From: Holacanthus passer
Lineage: Eukaryota > Chordata > Actinopteri > Pomacanthidae
NCBI GenBank assembly: GCA_025331565.1
Contig: JAFREQ010000077.1
Location: forward strand, 186,001 to 250,000
Length of the DNA: 64,000 nt
Direction: 5' to 3'
The translations under genes were made by a program, and so were the position numbers. This document shows positions 24,371-36,314 of this stretch, in pieces; the stretch's first letter is position 1, and each line of letters begins with the position of its first letter. Below the pieces are notes generated by a model. That model saw only the letters and a program-made list of their open reading frames with translations. It had not been told where the DNA came from and did not search any database.

Positions 24371-25200
24371 CCAGAACACAGACTGACACTGACATAGACA
24401 TTGATATACCACACGGTTGTAACAGTCCACACCAAACACACTATTTCTCTTTGAGTAATGTTTGCTAATCAGATACAATGCCCAGCTTTTTGAAGAAATT
24501 ATTTAGCTTTTTAAAAAAATGACAATTTATAGGTGATCGAGAGTTGAGGTGAATACGACATAACCACAACGTCCGCAATTTGACTTTACTGCATGTCAGA
24601 CCCCTCCTCATGTTTCCTATCCTCTCACTACTGACTGTCAAAGAAAGGTAACGTGACAAAAAAACAATTTAAAAACCAAAAAAAAGAAACTGTAGATTTT
24701 GTGACCTGTTTTTGAAGATTCACATCTTCAGTGGGAAGGAACAGACTTGGGGATGAGAGCAACAGATGGGTGGAGAAGTCAGACGGTGGTGAGAGATACA
24801 CATTGTTGGTTTTTGGTCTTTTCATGGAATTTGTTGACAATGACATAAATGTAGAATATCTGCAGCGGTATCTTTAATCTAATTGAAAGAAGCTGAGTAC
24901 AGTAAATGTTTTCAGTGGGAGCCAACTTTAACTCTCTAACTAAAGCAGCAAACATTGGTTAGTGAAGGATCTTGGAACTTAATGTGCATACAGAGGTGTG
25001 CTGACAATGTAAAACGCTCATGTCAGTGAGATGTATATTCATACTACAAATACATTACTCACTCTGTTTCTATTAAAAATTAGACATTATAAATGTTTTA
25101 TTTTGACAACAAGCTTAATGAAGACATAATGAGAATGGTAAGGTGATTTACTTCCTGTATCATGGTGTTGTCTAAGATGTAAATTAAAGTTGAGGTGAAT
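24371..25200. other. Anonymous AT-rich DNA
   Basis: Short A and T runs only. No gene, repeat family or RNA gene is recognised. Confidence 0.5.
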
Positions 25201-25205
25201 GATTC

Positions 25206-25518
25206 AGGGCTGAAACTATTAGTCAATGAATTGATTAGTCAATCATTAGAAAATTAATTTACAACTATTTCGAGAACCAATTAATAGTTTCAATCATTTT
25301 TCAAGAAACACGTCAAGGTTCTCATTTATGGTGATTTACTGGTTTTCTTTGTCTTATGTGATCATAAACTGGAGATCTTTGGTCCAATGACATCACCTTT
25401 AGGTCTTATGAAACTGTAATTGGCATCTTCCCTGTTTTCTACCATATCACAGACTGAATGTTTGACTAATTATTAGAGAAAATAATCAATACAACAGATC
25501 AATAATGATTACTTGCAG
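25206..25518 (+). repeat. ATTAAT-rich dispersed repeat, copy 5, near full length
   Basis: It starts AGGGCTGAAACTATTAGTC and ends AATGATTACTTGCAG. The middle has TCATAAACTGGAGATCTTTGG and ATGACATCACCTTTAGG, matching the body of the family. It is one of the best preserved copies here. Confidence 0.7.
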
Positions 25519-25519
25519 A

Positions 25520-28190
25520 AAATCGGACATGCTTTTGTCCTGAACTCTTTAACATTAGGTTGGATTTAACAAACATTGAAAGGATGCAACTTTCAACACT
25601 ATCTTGGCACAGCAGTAAACCAGCGTCCTATGACTATTCGGATGAGCCAAGTAAAGATATGCTGTGTGTTTCATGGTACATCCTTCGGGGCATGATCCTT
25701 CCACAGGCGTGTCTTATCTGTTATTAATATGGACAAGACATTCAAACACTTTTTCTTGCCTTTTCTCCTCAGTGAGCATAAACCTTTGATATGGCTCTGT
25801 GGAAGGGGAAAAGATAATTGCCGATGCCTTACTAAACCTTACTACAGGGCTTTTTGCTGATATTTCCTCTGTGTGTGTGTGTGTTGTTGTGGACTATGCG
25901 AGCTAAAGCAATGAAAGAAACGGATGAATAGAAGAAAGAATAACTAAAATTAGAAAGGAATTAAATAGATATCTACGGGTTGTTGGGAAGTTTGGGAGAT
26001 TTCTGGCTTTAACATTCATGTTTGACTCTGTTCTCTGAAAACAAAAAGCTCCTCATCCACAAAGAGTTCGACGGTCCCTGTGACATTCAATGACATTTTC
26101 ATCTTCTTAATCATGTAAGACTGAGTTACGAGCAAACAACAAGTGTTTGAGGACATTTCAGACTGTATTAACAGGTTTGTGTTGTAACATGTCATTGTTT
26201 CATTAGATATTTCTGATACTTCCATCTGTTGCTGTTCATGTTCATTTCTGTCATTTTAAATACCAACTGCTCCGTGTGGCAGTTCCAAAACCCCCGAATG
26301 AATAATTAAATATTGGTTTGCTGACTTTCCCTGCATTCAGCCTCTTTCAGCAGCCACTGTCCTCTGATTTCTTCCACATGGAAAGTAGACGAGCCGAAAC
26401 AGGGCATTAGCTTTCAGATTTTTCCCCCCTCATTCTTCTACCCACCAGTTTCTTACAATTCACGCCTCTGTCAATCAGACACTTTCATGTTCCCCTCAGT
26501 GACAGTTACAGTGTGATAATATACAGTCTCAGCAAGTTGTCAGCCGTCTGCTTCACTAAAGGAGAGGGAGAACGGAGCCACTGCCTGCAGCCTTCAGGGG
26601 TCTTTTCTAACCTTTTCCCAGGAAACTAGCAGCTCCTTTGGAACAGGGGGCTTTGATGCTGACTACAGTCTTTGGAAAATGTCACCTCTAATTACCTCTG
26701 AAATCCATCTCTACCTCCCTCCATCCCCCAAACCTGCCACCTGTATGGACGCCCCGTGTTTGTCAGCTGAAGTCCTGTCCTTGACTATTGGGAGTAAGCG
26801 CTGTAGACCGAGCTGCCTGCGACTATAAGGAGCTTTCAAATCGTGTGGCGCAACCTCAGTCAGTCACCAGGCTGAAAGCTTTCAATGTCACTGAATTACT
26901 ATTTGGGTTTTTTAGGGTACAAACAAGACTATTTATTTTTAAAAAGTGTTAATTTCTTGTTTTTGACTTGAACTGATCGGGCACTCAGTTGCACATCTGA
27001 TCATTTTGTGTTTAAATCAGATTGGCTTGTTAGCTATTGACAAAAAACTCCTGCAGACTGTGTTGTTTACTGCTTATTTATGTCATACAAAATGTGAAAT
27101 AAATCTTTAAGTTGTGCAGCCATCCAATGCAGCTTTAACATATTTAGATGTACAGAATTTTCTTTCATGATCCCAATGAAATTAGAAAATATTGACGTGA
27201 AAATAAACAAAGGGTACTTAAATTAGATGATCAAGATTTTTATATTAACAATAGTTGGCAGTAATGAACATCAGTTTTTATTTGCAAGTTTGCCTAATCA
27301 ACTTTACAGTAATAATATGTCACTGTTAAAGTGAAAAGTAGCTAAATAAATGAATAAATAAAGCAGGTTTAACAATTAGTTAACTTATGATGTAACCAGG
27401 TACCAATCCCAAAAGTCAACTGTGCCAAAGCTATAAATAAGAATAAGAATAAAATAAAGTAGCTGCACCTGAAACAAAAGGAAATCCGTCTCCATATATC
27501 CAAAAACCACCTGCTTTTTAAATAATTTCCTGTAATAGCTTTGGATTTTGTCACTGGTTTGACAAACTGCACCACAGTGCTTGAAAATGAATTGAAAGTC
27601 ATTTTTAATGAAGACCTATTTTTTCCAGGCAGAACTTAATTAAACTGAACTTAAGCAGTAAACTCTCAAAGGCTCAAATAAACTGTTCTGAATCTGGACT
27701 GAGACTTCCCCCAAACTGATGACGTCTACACACACCTGTCCGTGCAAAACACAAGGAGGCGAAGAGAACTAGTGGACCTCATCACTGCTGACTCTCAGAC
27801 TGACATTTTAATGAAAGCATAATTTGTTCAGTTATTAAGAAATATGCAAGAACGGCAGATCAGCTGAGGAAATTAAATCATCTAATACATGGCTCCATTT
27901 TCAATCACTTCTGTTAAATTAAATATTTTTTCTCATGATGACCTGGAACAGATGTATGACAACTAATTAACATTTAATGAAAAGGATCATCTGTGAAGCC
28001 TTTCTTTATAATGAAATGCAATTACCACACCACCACCTCCTACTCCTCCTCCTCCTCCACCACAAACTCCAACTGTACCTTATGACTATTAAAATTACAC
28101 GAGCATAGCGGAGTTCATATTGTTGTACACATCGAAAACAGTCCACACAAACTTTATAAGAAAAGCACTTTCCTTTGTTCAACTTTCAAT
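25520..28190. other. Anonymous DNA
   Basis: (TG)n of about 16 bases lies at 25869-25884. A GC-richer patch at 26540-26860 has no long frame. The interval 28026-28062 is a CCT/CCA trinucleotide patch. Nothing else is supported. Confidence 0.5.
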
Positions 28191-28194
28191 CTCT

Positions 28195-28410
28195 CTCCTC
28201 ACTTAATTTACAGAATTTTATCGCTGTGTGAAGGGAGGTGGGAGTGACAAACTCTCACTAATACCCCTGTCTGTCAGTTGAATTTAATTCCCCATTAAAT
28301 AGAGTCAGTGTGAATCGCCCTGCCATAGACCCCAACGGCTCATTGTTCGCAGCCAGTCTCATTAAATCTGTCAAATGCCCATTTCCGTGCACGGTTTCCT
28401 GCCCTCATAT
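28195..28410. promoter_or_regulatory. Possible conserved non-coding element
   Basis: Balanced, non-repetitive sequence with several ATTAAA/TTAAT homeodomain-like words and a CpG-bearing core (CCCCAACGGCTC, TTCGCAGCCAG). It lacks long frames and stands 300 bases from the candidate exon at 28714. The call is inferred from composition only. Confidence 0.2.
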
Positions 28411-28713
28411 TTTAATGAATAGGAGGAAGATTACAATAGCTTACAGTTATAGATGGTTGTGGTATGGGGTGAAACCAGGGGTCTGAACAAATAACTTGAT
28501 CATTATGGCAAGGTGGTGACTGCATGGAGAAAATATAAGACTTGCATGAGTTGTTTTCCCCCCCTCGCCTTTTATGATTTTTCAAAACAGAAAATAAAAA
28601 CAACAAACCGGACCTCGCCTCTGTGCTTCTGAACAACCATGTTGGACAAAAAAAACCATTGTGTAATCTAGCATGACAATATGACCATGATTTATTACCA
28701 CTTCCAAACCTAC

Positions 28714-28780
28714 CTTTGTGAATGACCTGAGCGGGGAGCTGCCGCAGACAACAGTCCCCGCAGGCATAGATGAAGTCGTA
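28714..28780 (-). CDS. Candidate 67-bp internal exon, unidentified gene
   Basis: On the minus strand, TTCAATTTTATTCAG gives a good splice acceptor, then 67 bases of clearly GC-richer sequence (about 58% by count), then AAAG followed by GTAGGT, a near-ideal donor. The flanks return at once to AT-rich DNA. All three frames are open; one reads YDFIYACGDCCLRQLPAQVI and so is cysteine-containing, the others are Ser/Thr-rich or Leu/Arg-rich. At 67 bases (3n+1) the exon would shift phase. I do not recognise the protein. A 141-codon frame spans it, but most of that is intron-like. No partner exon could be identified, so the host gene would need very long introns, which fits the rest of the window. 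A micro-exon-like coincidence or a conserved element remains possible. Confidence 0.4.
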
Positions 28781-28784
28781 CTGA

Positions 28785-29695
28785 ATAAAATTGAATATAC
28801 AAGTAACGTTTCCAAGAAAAAGTTTTGTTTTCCACATGCAAACAGTTTGTGTTGTAATGCAAAATCAGGGAATACATTTAATTTTATAGACTATGAATTT
28901 GATTTAATACAATATACAGTGGGAGTGTTAAAGAAAATGCCGCACCCTGCTGTGAGAACGACCAAACTTTGCCATGGCTGCACTGCACCTGTGATGCCTG
29001 TATAATTTATTAGTATTTCAACAATAACTATAACTAACAACAAATGAGTTGATATTAGTTCCACAGATAATCAGTATGAGACCTGTGAGAACAGTTACAA
29101 GTTTATTTTTCAGTTGTAAAATGTTCAGTAGATATCTTCACAATTTGAAAAGATTCCTATCAAAAATGTTGTTTTTGTTGTGTTTCAAAGTTAAATACAT
29201 CTTTGCTGATATACAATATTATAAATATTAGAATCAATATTGGTACAGAAAACCAGTCAGTCAGGCTATGGTTCATACGTTATATATAAATACATATAAG
29301 TCCACCATTGCACTAAGCATACTGTCTAGAGAATTTGCTAATGTGAAATTAAGTATTTGACGAGTCAATTATGAATAAATATAGTTAGTACCCTTTACTT
29401 CAGATATTTGACTGATATACATGATTGTCCCAAGGGTAGATAACAAGATGGGAGAGAGGTAATAACTGGATATACAGCCTCATAATTCAACAACATGCTG
29501 CTTTACTGTCACTTCATTTAACAGTCTTGGTCATTATCATTACTAATGTCTTTTTCTCCTTCAGCAATAAACCGATTTTAATTCTCCATCAGTGTCTTTA
29601 TTCAGTCACAGTCCAGAAAGGTGCCCAACCACAGTCTTAATGGGCTGGAGACGGCTGGATATTGTCCAAATTTAATATCAATTTTGAAAAAATAT
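28785..29695. other. Anonymous AT-rich DNA
   Basis: Rich in ATAT and TATA words around 29280-29300, with no recognised feature. Confidence 0.5.
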
Positions 29696-29703
29696 TCTTA
29701 TTA

Positions 29704-29850
29704 CTGCTGCAGTTACTTTTTTTTTTTTGTTAATGATTAATCTGATGATTAGTTGCTCAACTGATTGTTTCATCTATTAAAAGGTCACAAAATGGTTAAA
29801 AAGTTCATCCCAGTTATTAAAACTACTGCCAATAGATTAATCAACTACTC
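29704..29850. repeat. ATTAAT-rich dispersed repeat, partial copy 6
   Basis: It starts CTGCTGCAGTTAC, contains ATGATTAATCTGATGATTAG and ends with ATAGATTAATCAACTA. It is shortened internally relative to the copies at 21.7 and 25.2 kb. Confidence 0.55.
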
Positions 29851-30040
29851 TCTTCAGTTCTTATTTCAGATATTGAATTCAACCTTCAGGCCATGGACGA
29901 CATTATGTTACCAACAGAACTGACTTAAGAGCAGAGCATAGCCTTTGTGTTAATCCCTCCTCAGATGTGATGCTACACTTTTGTCGTCCTCCACTACCCT
30001 TAAAGTGAAGTTCGTTACTGTACTTGTCCTCTGTGCCTGT

Positions 30041-30062
30041 AAAAAAAAAAAAAAAAAAAAAA
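30041..30062 (+). repeat. Poly(A) run of 22
   Basis: A pure run of A. No retroposed sequence is recognisable immediately upstream, so it may be simple sequence. Confidence 0.9.
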
Positions 30063-30329
30063 GCCTCCACTTTCATCGTTTTCACAGCTCCTCTTTCTGT
30101 GTACAGCCCCTCTGGGACCACTGCTGGAGTACAAGGCTGCCGCCACTGGCTTCAACTATATTTAAGCTTAATATTCAATTGCAAAACTATAGGCCATCAT
30201 TTTTCTTTAAGCCATTAAAAAAACAAATTTCCTTCCTGTTTTTCCTCCTCTCCATGCTCCATTAACTTTATATATAGGCAGAATGCTCCCATCCCATCTT
30301 ATGACCTTAGGCACAGTGTTTAGGATTTG

Positions 30330-30600
30330 CATTTTCACTGTAATCTGCAAACATGGGAAATGCCAATAAATATTCTTTCAGCTCATACAGGAGCTTATTG
30401 AGTGGCGTGGCTCCATAAATATATTTCTTCTCGGTCGAATGTCACTTTTTTGGAGCAGTATCAATAAACAACATTGGCCTTGCGGAGAAGGCAGAGTTAC
30501 AGTTTATTTGTTGACTTCCCACAACATATATGAGGTTTCACTCTCCTCCTTGAGCGAGACATAAATCTAGCAGACACAATAAGGTCGGAACTGGAGATCA
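30330..30600. promoter_or_regulatory. Possible conserved non-coding element
   Basis: The sequence is non-repetitive, mixes GC-rich and AT-rich words and includes TCCATAAATATATTTC, CAATAAACAACATTGG and GTTTATTTGTTGACT (forkhead-like). No coding frame is supported. Its texture resembles conserved enhancers of vertebrate gene deserts. Confidence 0.25.
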
Positions 30601-31040
30601 TTAACAGATCTCCCCGAGTGTCAAGTTTACCTTGGGAACTCTTCACCTCTAAAGGGAGACGTGGCCACAGTTTTGTTGAACACCATTCGTGCCCTGTCGC
30701 AGCTAGCAGGGGACTAATATCTCGTTCCTGGCACTGCTACTTCCAGATTTTTATGAGGTCTTCAGCCTGTGAAGGCAACATCCCGCTGAACCGACAATTA
30801 CCTGCTAATGCACATTGGCTAATTTGGATCTGGGGAGAGGGAAATTATGCAGCAATCAGCTTGAATCTAAAACCACACTATGTGTGCAAAATGATAGTAC
30901 AGTATGGGCTGCTAATGGTATTTTACTACGCTGGCAGCATATATGATATCACTTTGGGTTATAGCTCTTTATTACAGCTGTGGTTTTTTTCTAGCAGGAA
31001 CAGATGCAGTGTGCACACATACGCTGTGTGTGCATGTGAA
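30601..31040. promoter_or_regulatory. Possible conserved element under a 142-codon frame
   Basis: A plus-strand frame of 142 codons (30618-31046) spans this complex, repeat-free stretch. I find no signal peptide, domain or splice sites for it, and its product has no family that I know. The sequence itself (GCTAATGCACATTGGCTAATTTGG, for example, split by CpG-bearing words) looks more like a conserved regulatory element that happens to be open. Confidence 0.22.
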
Positions 31041-31044
31041 TGCT

Positions 31045-33960
31045 GATTCTACAATCTATCACAAATGAGGCATTAAGTGATTTTTTTTTATATTTTCCAT
31101 CTGATGGGATATAAATCCTTAAAAGCAGAATCCTTATTAAATAAGCACACATTTGGTACTAAACGTTCACCAGATGTTGACATTTTTCCTGTGTTACTGG
31201 GTGCATTTATTGCAGCAATGTAACAAAAGGTGGAAATGTCAGGAATTTTCATTAAGCTTACTAAAGGTGCATGGAATTGAAATCGAAACATTCTTTCTAC
31301 AAAATACAATACAAACATAACATAACAGAATAAAAGCTTGTTTACAGCTACAGAAGCTTTCAGATTCATTTTATTTTGACCCTCACAGTCGTCCCTGATG
31401 GAGCGATAACGAATGTGAAAAGCGACACACATTCCTATAATGCACCATAACAGATTAAGATGTGAAACAGATAATGCAGAGTAATTACTCTTAACTTACA
31501 ACACAAAGAGTGTCAAACCTCATCACAAGAGCCTTGGCTGATAAGAATAATAATATGAACCATCATTAGCCTTGATTATTTATGGATATAAAATATTTAT
31601 CTTTCTGGTCCAAGTCAAGAGTTATTACGTGGACTACACTCACAATTATCTGGTAGAAAACTGTACTGGCCCAAACATAGGATGATATTTTTTATATTCC
31701 AGCAATGAGGGGGCTGGAAAATCAATATGTGGTGGTGAGTGTTGATCAATGTATGGAAAACACTGATGGAGATAGTTCGGGTGTAACACCTGTCACTAGA
31801 GAGGGCGGATTATGGGTTGTTTGCAGCCCTAAGGTTGCTCAGCTAGTGAATTTCCTTAAGCTTATAAGGCCGCAGTGAAAGTTGACTATAAATTCTGGTG
31901 CAGACAAAACAGGCTGGGACTCTTGAAACGTGGTGCAGACTATGACATATCCTTGCAAGTCATTTTGTAACATCTATGCACGTCAGCATGTGATTGCAGC
32001 CATTTCTCCCAATCAGTCAAAATCAATTAAAACTTTCATCGGCTGTGTTTATCCTATTCTGTATAGTCTGGCAGTTGATTAAAATCCATTAAAAAGTCTG
32101 AGACATAGCGCTCTAAAAACATCCTACATTCATCCAATATACCTCCAGGAATATAATGCTTTTAATCAGTTATGTCTCTGTGAGCTCCTTCTGACGCCAG
32201 AGAACATAAATAAACTAAAATAAATATATATTGGAACATTACAAAGCCGCATAAACTGCTGTCAGTGACCAGAATTTGATTTCTCCATGTGAATCCTCTC
32301 CAATCAGCGAGTTACTCATCAGTCTGTATCCCTCTTACTGCTCTTGGTTCGTTTGTGAAAAGTCAACATGAACCGGACCAGAACTAAAATGCATTGATGT
32401 ATCGTTTTTTCAGTCCAGACCAAATGAACCAAACTACAGGAGGTGAAAGCACTCTTACAGTTAATCAGCCTTTAAAGTGTTTAGTTAGCCAAATGCTACT
32501 AGAGCGTCTGATGATTTTGGTTCCTGACGAGGGAAAATGAGTTTTATTTTATGACAAAAAGGGACCGGGGACAGAAACATCTGTCAACACAGTCAAGAAT
32601 TACTGCTGTCACAGAATGTCAAGAGGAGCTTTTGCAGAGAAAATACAGTCTGAAAATGCTAAGTGAGAGACAAAATTCATCTGGCTGCTTCAAGAACGTG
32701 TGTGAATATGTGACTGATAGACAAGCAGCACAAATGTGTAATTTACATTTCATTTCATGTTTCACGTCTACAATAGAAAAAGGGCTTCAAAGATGAGGAC
32801 TATCTTCTCCTTGGACTAACAGTATCTCAGGGAAACTTTCTCAGCTGAACTGAAAGAGTTTTTTATCTTTAAAAAGTCTTTTTGCAAAAACAGATGCTGG
32901 AAAATGGCGAGGTCGTCTTGTTGCAGGCCAATAGGTTACTTTGCACCTGTTCACACCCTGATGGTTTGTGCCAAAATACACACAGAGTCTGACAGCATGA
33001 CAGTGTGAAGACAAATAATTAAAGTAGAACTAATTAATATTTATCAAAAATCTTTGCATTAATGTTGCAGATTTTTTTCCCTTATCTTCTTCTCTGTATC
33101 TCTCTTTTCCATCTTATCAAAAACATTCCTGTTCGCAGGATAGTTTGATGCATTTGTGTCTTTGCACATCTGTCTTGAAAGGCTTTAGCAGGTGTTTGAA
33201 AATGCAGTAGACAGAATAAGAATATAAATTGGTCAGAAAAATGAGTTTGGGAAGCCGCAAATGTCAGCAACTTGCAAAGTAACTCTTGAGTTATTGGTAT
33301 TGATCAACAGCCCATATCAGTTCTTGCACTTATATTATTATGGTTGTTTTCTGCTACGGAGCACGAAAAGAAATCAAACGTGTTACCCTTTTAATAATTG
33401 ATTCGAGTATAGCTGTAAAAAGCTTTCACAGTCAATTTTCCTGGTATTTCTATGCAAACTAATAAAAAAAGTTTTGGCTTGTGACATGAGAAGATGGAAC
33501 AAAAGTGATAACTCAATTATTATCATACCAATAAGAGACTGCATTTAAACCTTTTATTCATGTTTACCTGCATAAAAGGAAAAGCAATTAGTATTCAAAC
33601 TTTATCTTGAATTCTGTCACTGTCTCTCATATGCTGTCAGTCTTTGACTATTAACTGAGGTGATGTACAGATTTTACTTTGTAACTGCAGATGACTTCTA
33701 GGAGTTATCTTTATTAAAATGTGTCATGGAGGGAAATGCTTGATATGTGCACAGAGATGCACAAAGTGAATGCAAAATATAATTGTGTTATTCATGTAAT
33801 CTTGTTATTTTGACACATTTCTTATGTGGCAATACAGCCATCTACGGCTGAACTCACAGAATATGTCAAGGTGTTCCTGTGTATGTGTTGGGGCAGAGGT
33901 ACAGAGTTTCTAGATATTGGGAATTAAGATTCATAGCGCTGATCCAGATCAGATCTGCTA
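31045..33960. other. Anonymous AT-rich DNA
   Basis: Frames up to about 114 codons (31088-31432, minus) lack recognisable features. A patch at 31740-31900 is GC-richer. No transposon family is recognised. Confidence 0.5.
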
Positions 33961-33982
33961 ATTAAAGATCAAAGTGATGTCA

Positions 33983-34400
33983 TCATGAGCTGTTCTCAGG
34001 TTTTTGGATGCTGTTGGCATGAGCAATGTAATGGATAATTTCATTGCCTTGGTCTTCACTTGCATCATCTGACATTCTTTCCAAAGCGCCTTTAAAGTAA
34101 GGGATGTTTTTTTTTTTTTTGGGAACTTTAGGGAAGAGATGATTGTGTTTTCTCCTTGCGTCTGCAAGAGGGTATAATCTTCTAAAAAACGTTTGAAGCT
34201 TCTGCATGAGATACTGGTTGAATCTCCGGTTAAACAAATCCACCCACTAATCTTCTGCATCAAAATGTCCTACGTTCATCCAAACACTGTATCTGGTTCA
34301 ACTTGTGCTGGAGTGATTCTGCGTCTGACATCAAGCAGTGGACCCTGGGAGCGCCTGTCCTTGTATGCATATTTTGACAAAGAAAAACGACTCAATTAAA
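33983..34400 (-). pseudogene. Possible broken coding sequence, unidentified
   Basis: On the minus strand two protein-like blocks follow each other in different frames. The upstream block (about 34400-34279) includes KDRRSQGPLLDVRRR and is closed by two stops. The downstream block (about 34256-33983) includes FNRRFNQYLMQKLQ, a KKKK run from 12 or so A, then FKGALERMSDDASEDQ, ending at a stop. The A run lies inside the frame and is a natural site for frame slippage. I do not recognise either block. It could be a decayed processed gene, a transposon reading frame, or chance; the hydrophilic, charged composition is the only argument for coding origin. Confidence 0.2.
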
Positions 34401-35915
34401 AGCCATGGTTTGTGCTCTATAGAGCTGTTAATGTCTGCTGACCTGAAGTTCTCCACTGGGTTAAGTGAATGTTTGTTGGAGTGGGACACAGTTCAAAGCA
34501 GGACTCGGTGCCTTTGAGGAGTGTAATTATGGTGCTTAACATCATTACAGTTTAGAAATACAGCTTGCCAGTCTGATCCCATGTGGTCATTGTAAGCACT
34601 AAAGACTATTCTGATAATACAGTAATGGTCATTAGAGGGGTCTAAAACATGAAATATAGTTTAGTAACAATATAATATTTAGTGAAGAGAGAGGCAGACA
34701 AAGAAGTGTTACCTTATCATGTATAGAAATAATGCATCACTGAAAAATTTGGTTGTGTTTCACAGACAAACACGTTTTTTACATCATCGTTTTAGTCTCA
34801 TCATAGCAGGAAAAGCACAGGTGTTAAGTAAAAACATTCATGATGGCTCCGCTCCAGATAGGAAGAACGCCAGTGAGCTGGCACACGACACCAAAGCCGT
34901 GGCACGAGCACACCTATGGTAAATGGGGTGCAGCAACAATTAATGTTATCAGTTACACCTGTGCGTAACAAGTCAAAATGTCCGCTGTGAGAAAAGCATT
35001 TGGCCAGAAGGATCAAACATCTGTGTAATATCCAGCAACAGCCAGTGAAGATTCAAGATGTCGTGTCCACACGATAGCGAAGACTGAATTCAAAAAGAGG
35101 GAAAATTTGAGCCTGTTAGTGTTTAAATTGTGTTTAATTACAGCAGTAATCTCCACTAATAATGTTTTGTATTAACATTGATTAAAATGACAAGTATAAT
35201 GTGAAATGGGTTTTGTCTACTGTGCATCACCAAACAAAAATACACTGTAGACACAGAACAAAAGCAAAGCTGGTGAAAAAAAGACAAATATCTAGCTGCT
35301 GAAAAGCTAAATATGTTTCTCAGGAATTGGTTGAGACCAAACTAGAGCCAAGAGGAGAGTGAATATTGGCTTTTCATTATCAGTTGGACAGAAAAATGGC
35401 TGGAAATTATGACAATGTGGCTTCATTTCTGCAGGATAAGCACATTGTCTGTTTGCAATCTTCTTAGAAATAACAAGGCGATGCGATATCAGGGATGTGG
35501 GTACGTCACCAAAAATATGCAGTTTTAAACTTAGAAGTAGCTCTTATTAGGAGAGTGTCCTCCAAATATTGAAAGCAAAATAAAACTATTCAGGAACTTC
35601 TAAGGATCCTTAGGCCCCACAGTGAGAATCCCAACTCGAGACAACTAAGGTGTGCATCAGTTTTTTCAGCATCCTTTATGGCATGAGGCAAAATGAGATT
35701 TCAAAACTTTTGCAGAGGAAGAATGAGAGAGCTGGACTTTATGCACAGGTCTACAATCTATATTTACCTCGAAATAATCTGGGAAGGAGAGAGAATGAAC
35801 AGCCTCCATTGTTCGAGCTCATCAATTAAAACTGCAGCTGAAGGTTCAGCGGTCGCTAAAGCAGAGGTTTACTGTATATGTTAGCTGGCTTTTCAGCATA
35901 CTAACTGTTCCCTCC
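34401..35915. other. Anonymous AT-rich DNA
   Basis: Nothing recognised beyond short frames and a GC-richer patch near 34840-34920. Confidence 0.5.
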
Positions 35916-35919
35916 TAAT

Positions 35920-36310
35920 AGGTCTGCTGTGTCACATGTGGCCCAGAGTAATAAGCTCATGGCAGGTAGTTAACAGTGATTGATAAAAGACCTTTCAGAG
36001 GGCACAGCACCCTCTGCAAGTGTTTGATTGCCTTTTGTGTCCAGGGCGAAGAGCGACAGGAAACGGAGTGAGTCAGTGTCTCTTATGTGACATTAGCAAA
36101 TGCATAGCTGTGGTTTTAATCTATGCAAAAAAACACGGTGTGTGGAAACAATAACAGAGCCGCTAGCCTGCGCAGGGGCTCTGGAAATTAGACTCATCTC
36201 TATTTAAAGTGATGTGTGGAGGTTATTTGGTTGTTAAATTGGCCTAATGCTGCACAATGTAAGGTAAGTTTTAAAAGCAACTGACTGGAGCATGCATAAT
36301 GAGTATTACT
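35920..36310. promoter_or_regulatory. Possible conserved non-coding element
   Basis: A repeat-free island with a local hairpin (AGAGGG...CCCTCT at about 35998-36016), TGATTGATAAAAGACC, CTATGCAAAAAAACACGG and AGCCGCTAGCCTGCGCAGG. No long frame exists on either strand. Texture and lack of frames suggest regulatory rather than coding sequence. Confidence 0.25.
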
Positions 36311-36314
36311 GTAT

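Noticed and set aside
28412..28837. 141-codon minus-strand frame as a single-exon gene
   Set aside because: Only 28714-28780 within it has exon-like composition and splice sites; the rest is AT-rich and intron-like. The short exon was kept instead.
30618..31046. 142-codon plus-strand frame as a gene
   Set aside because: No domain, signal peptide, splice sites or recognised family. The sequence texture fits non-coding DNA better.
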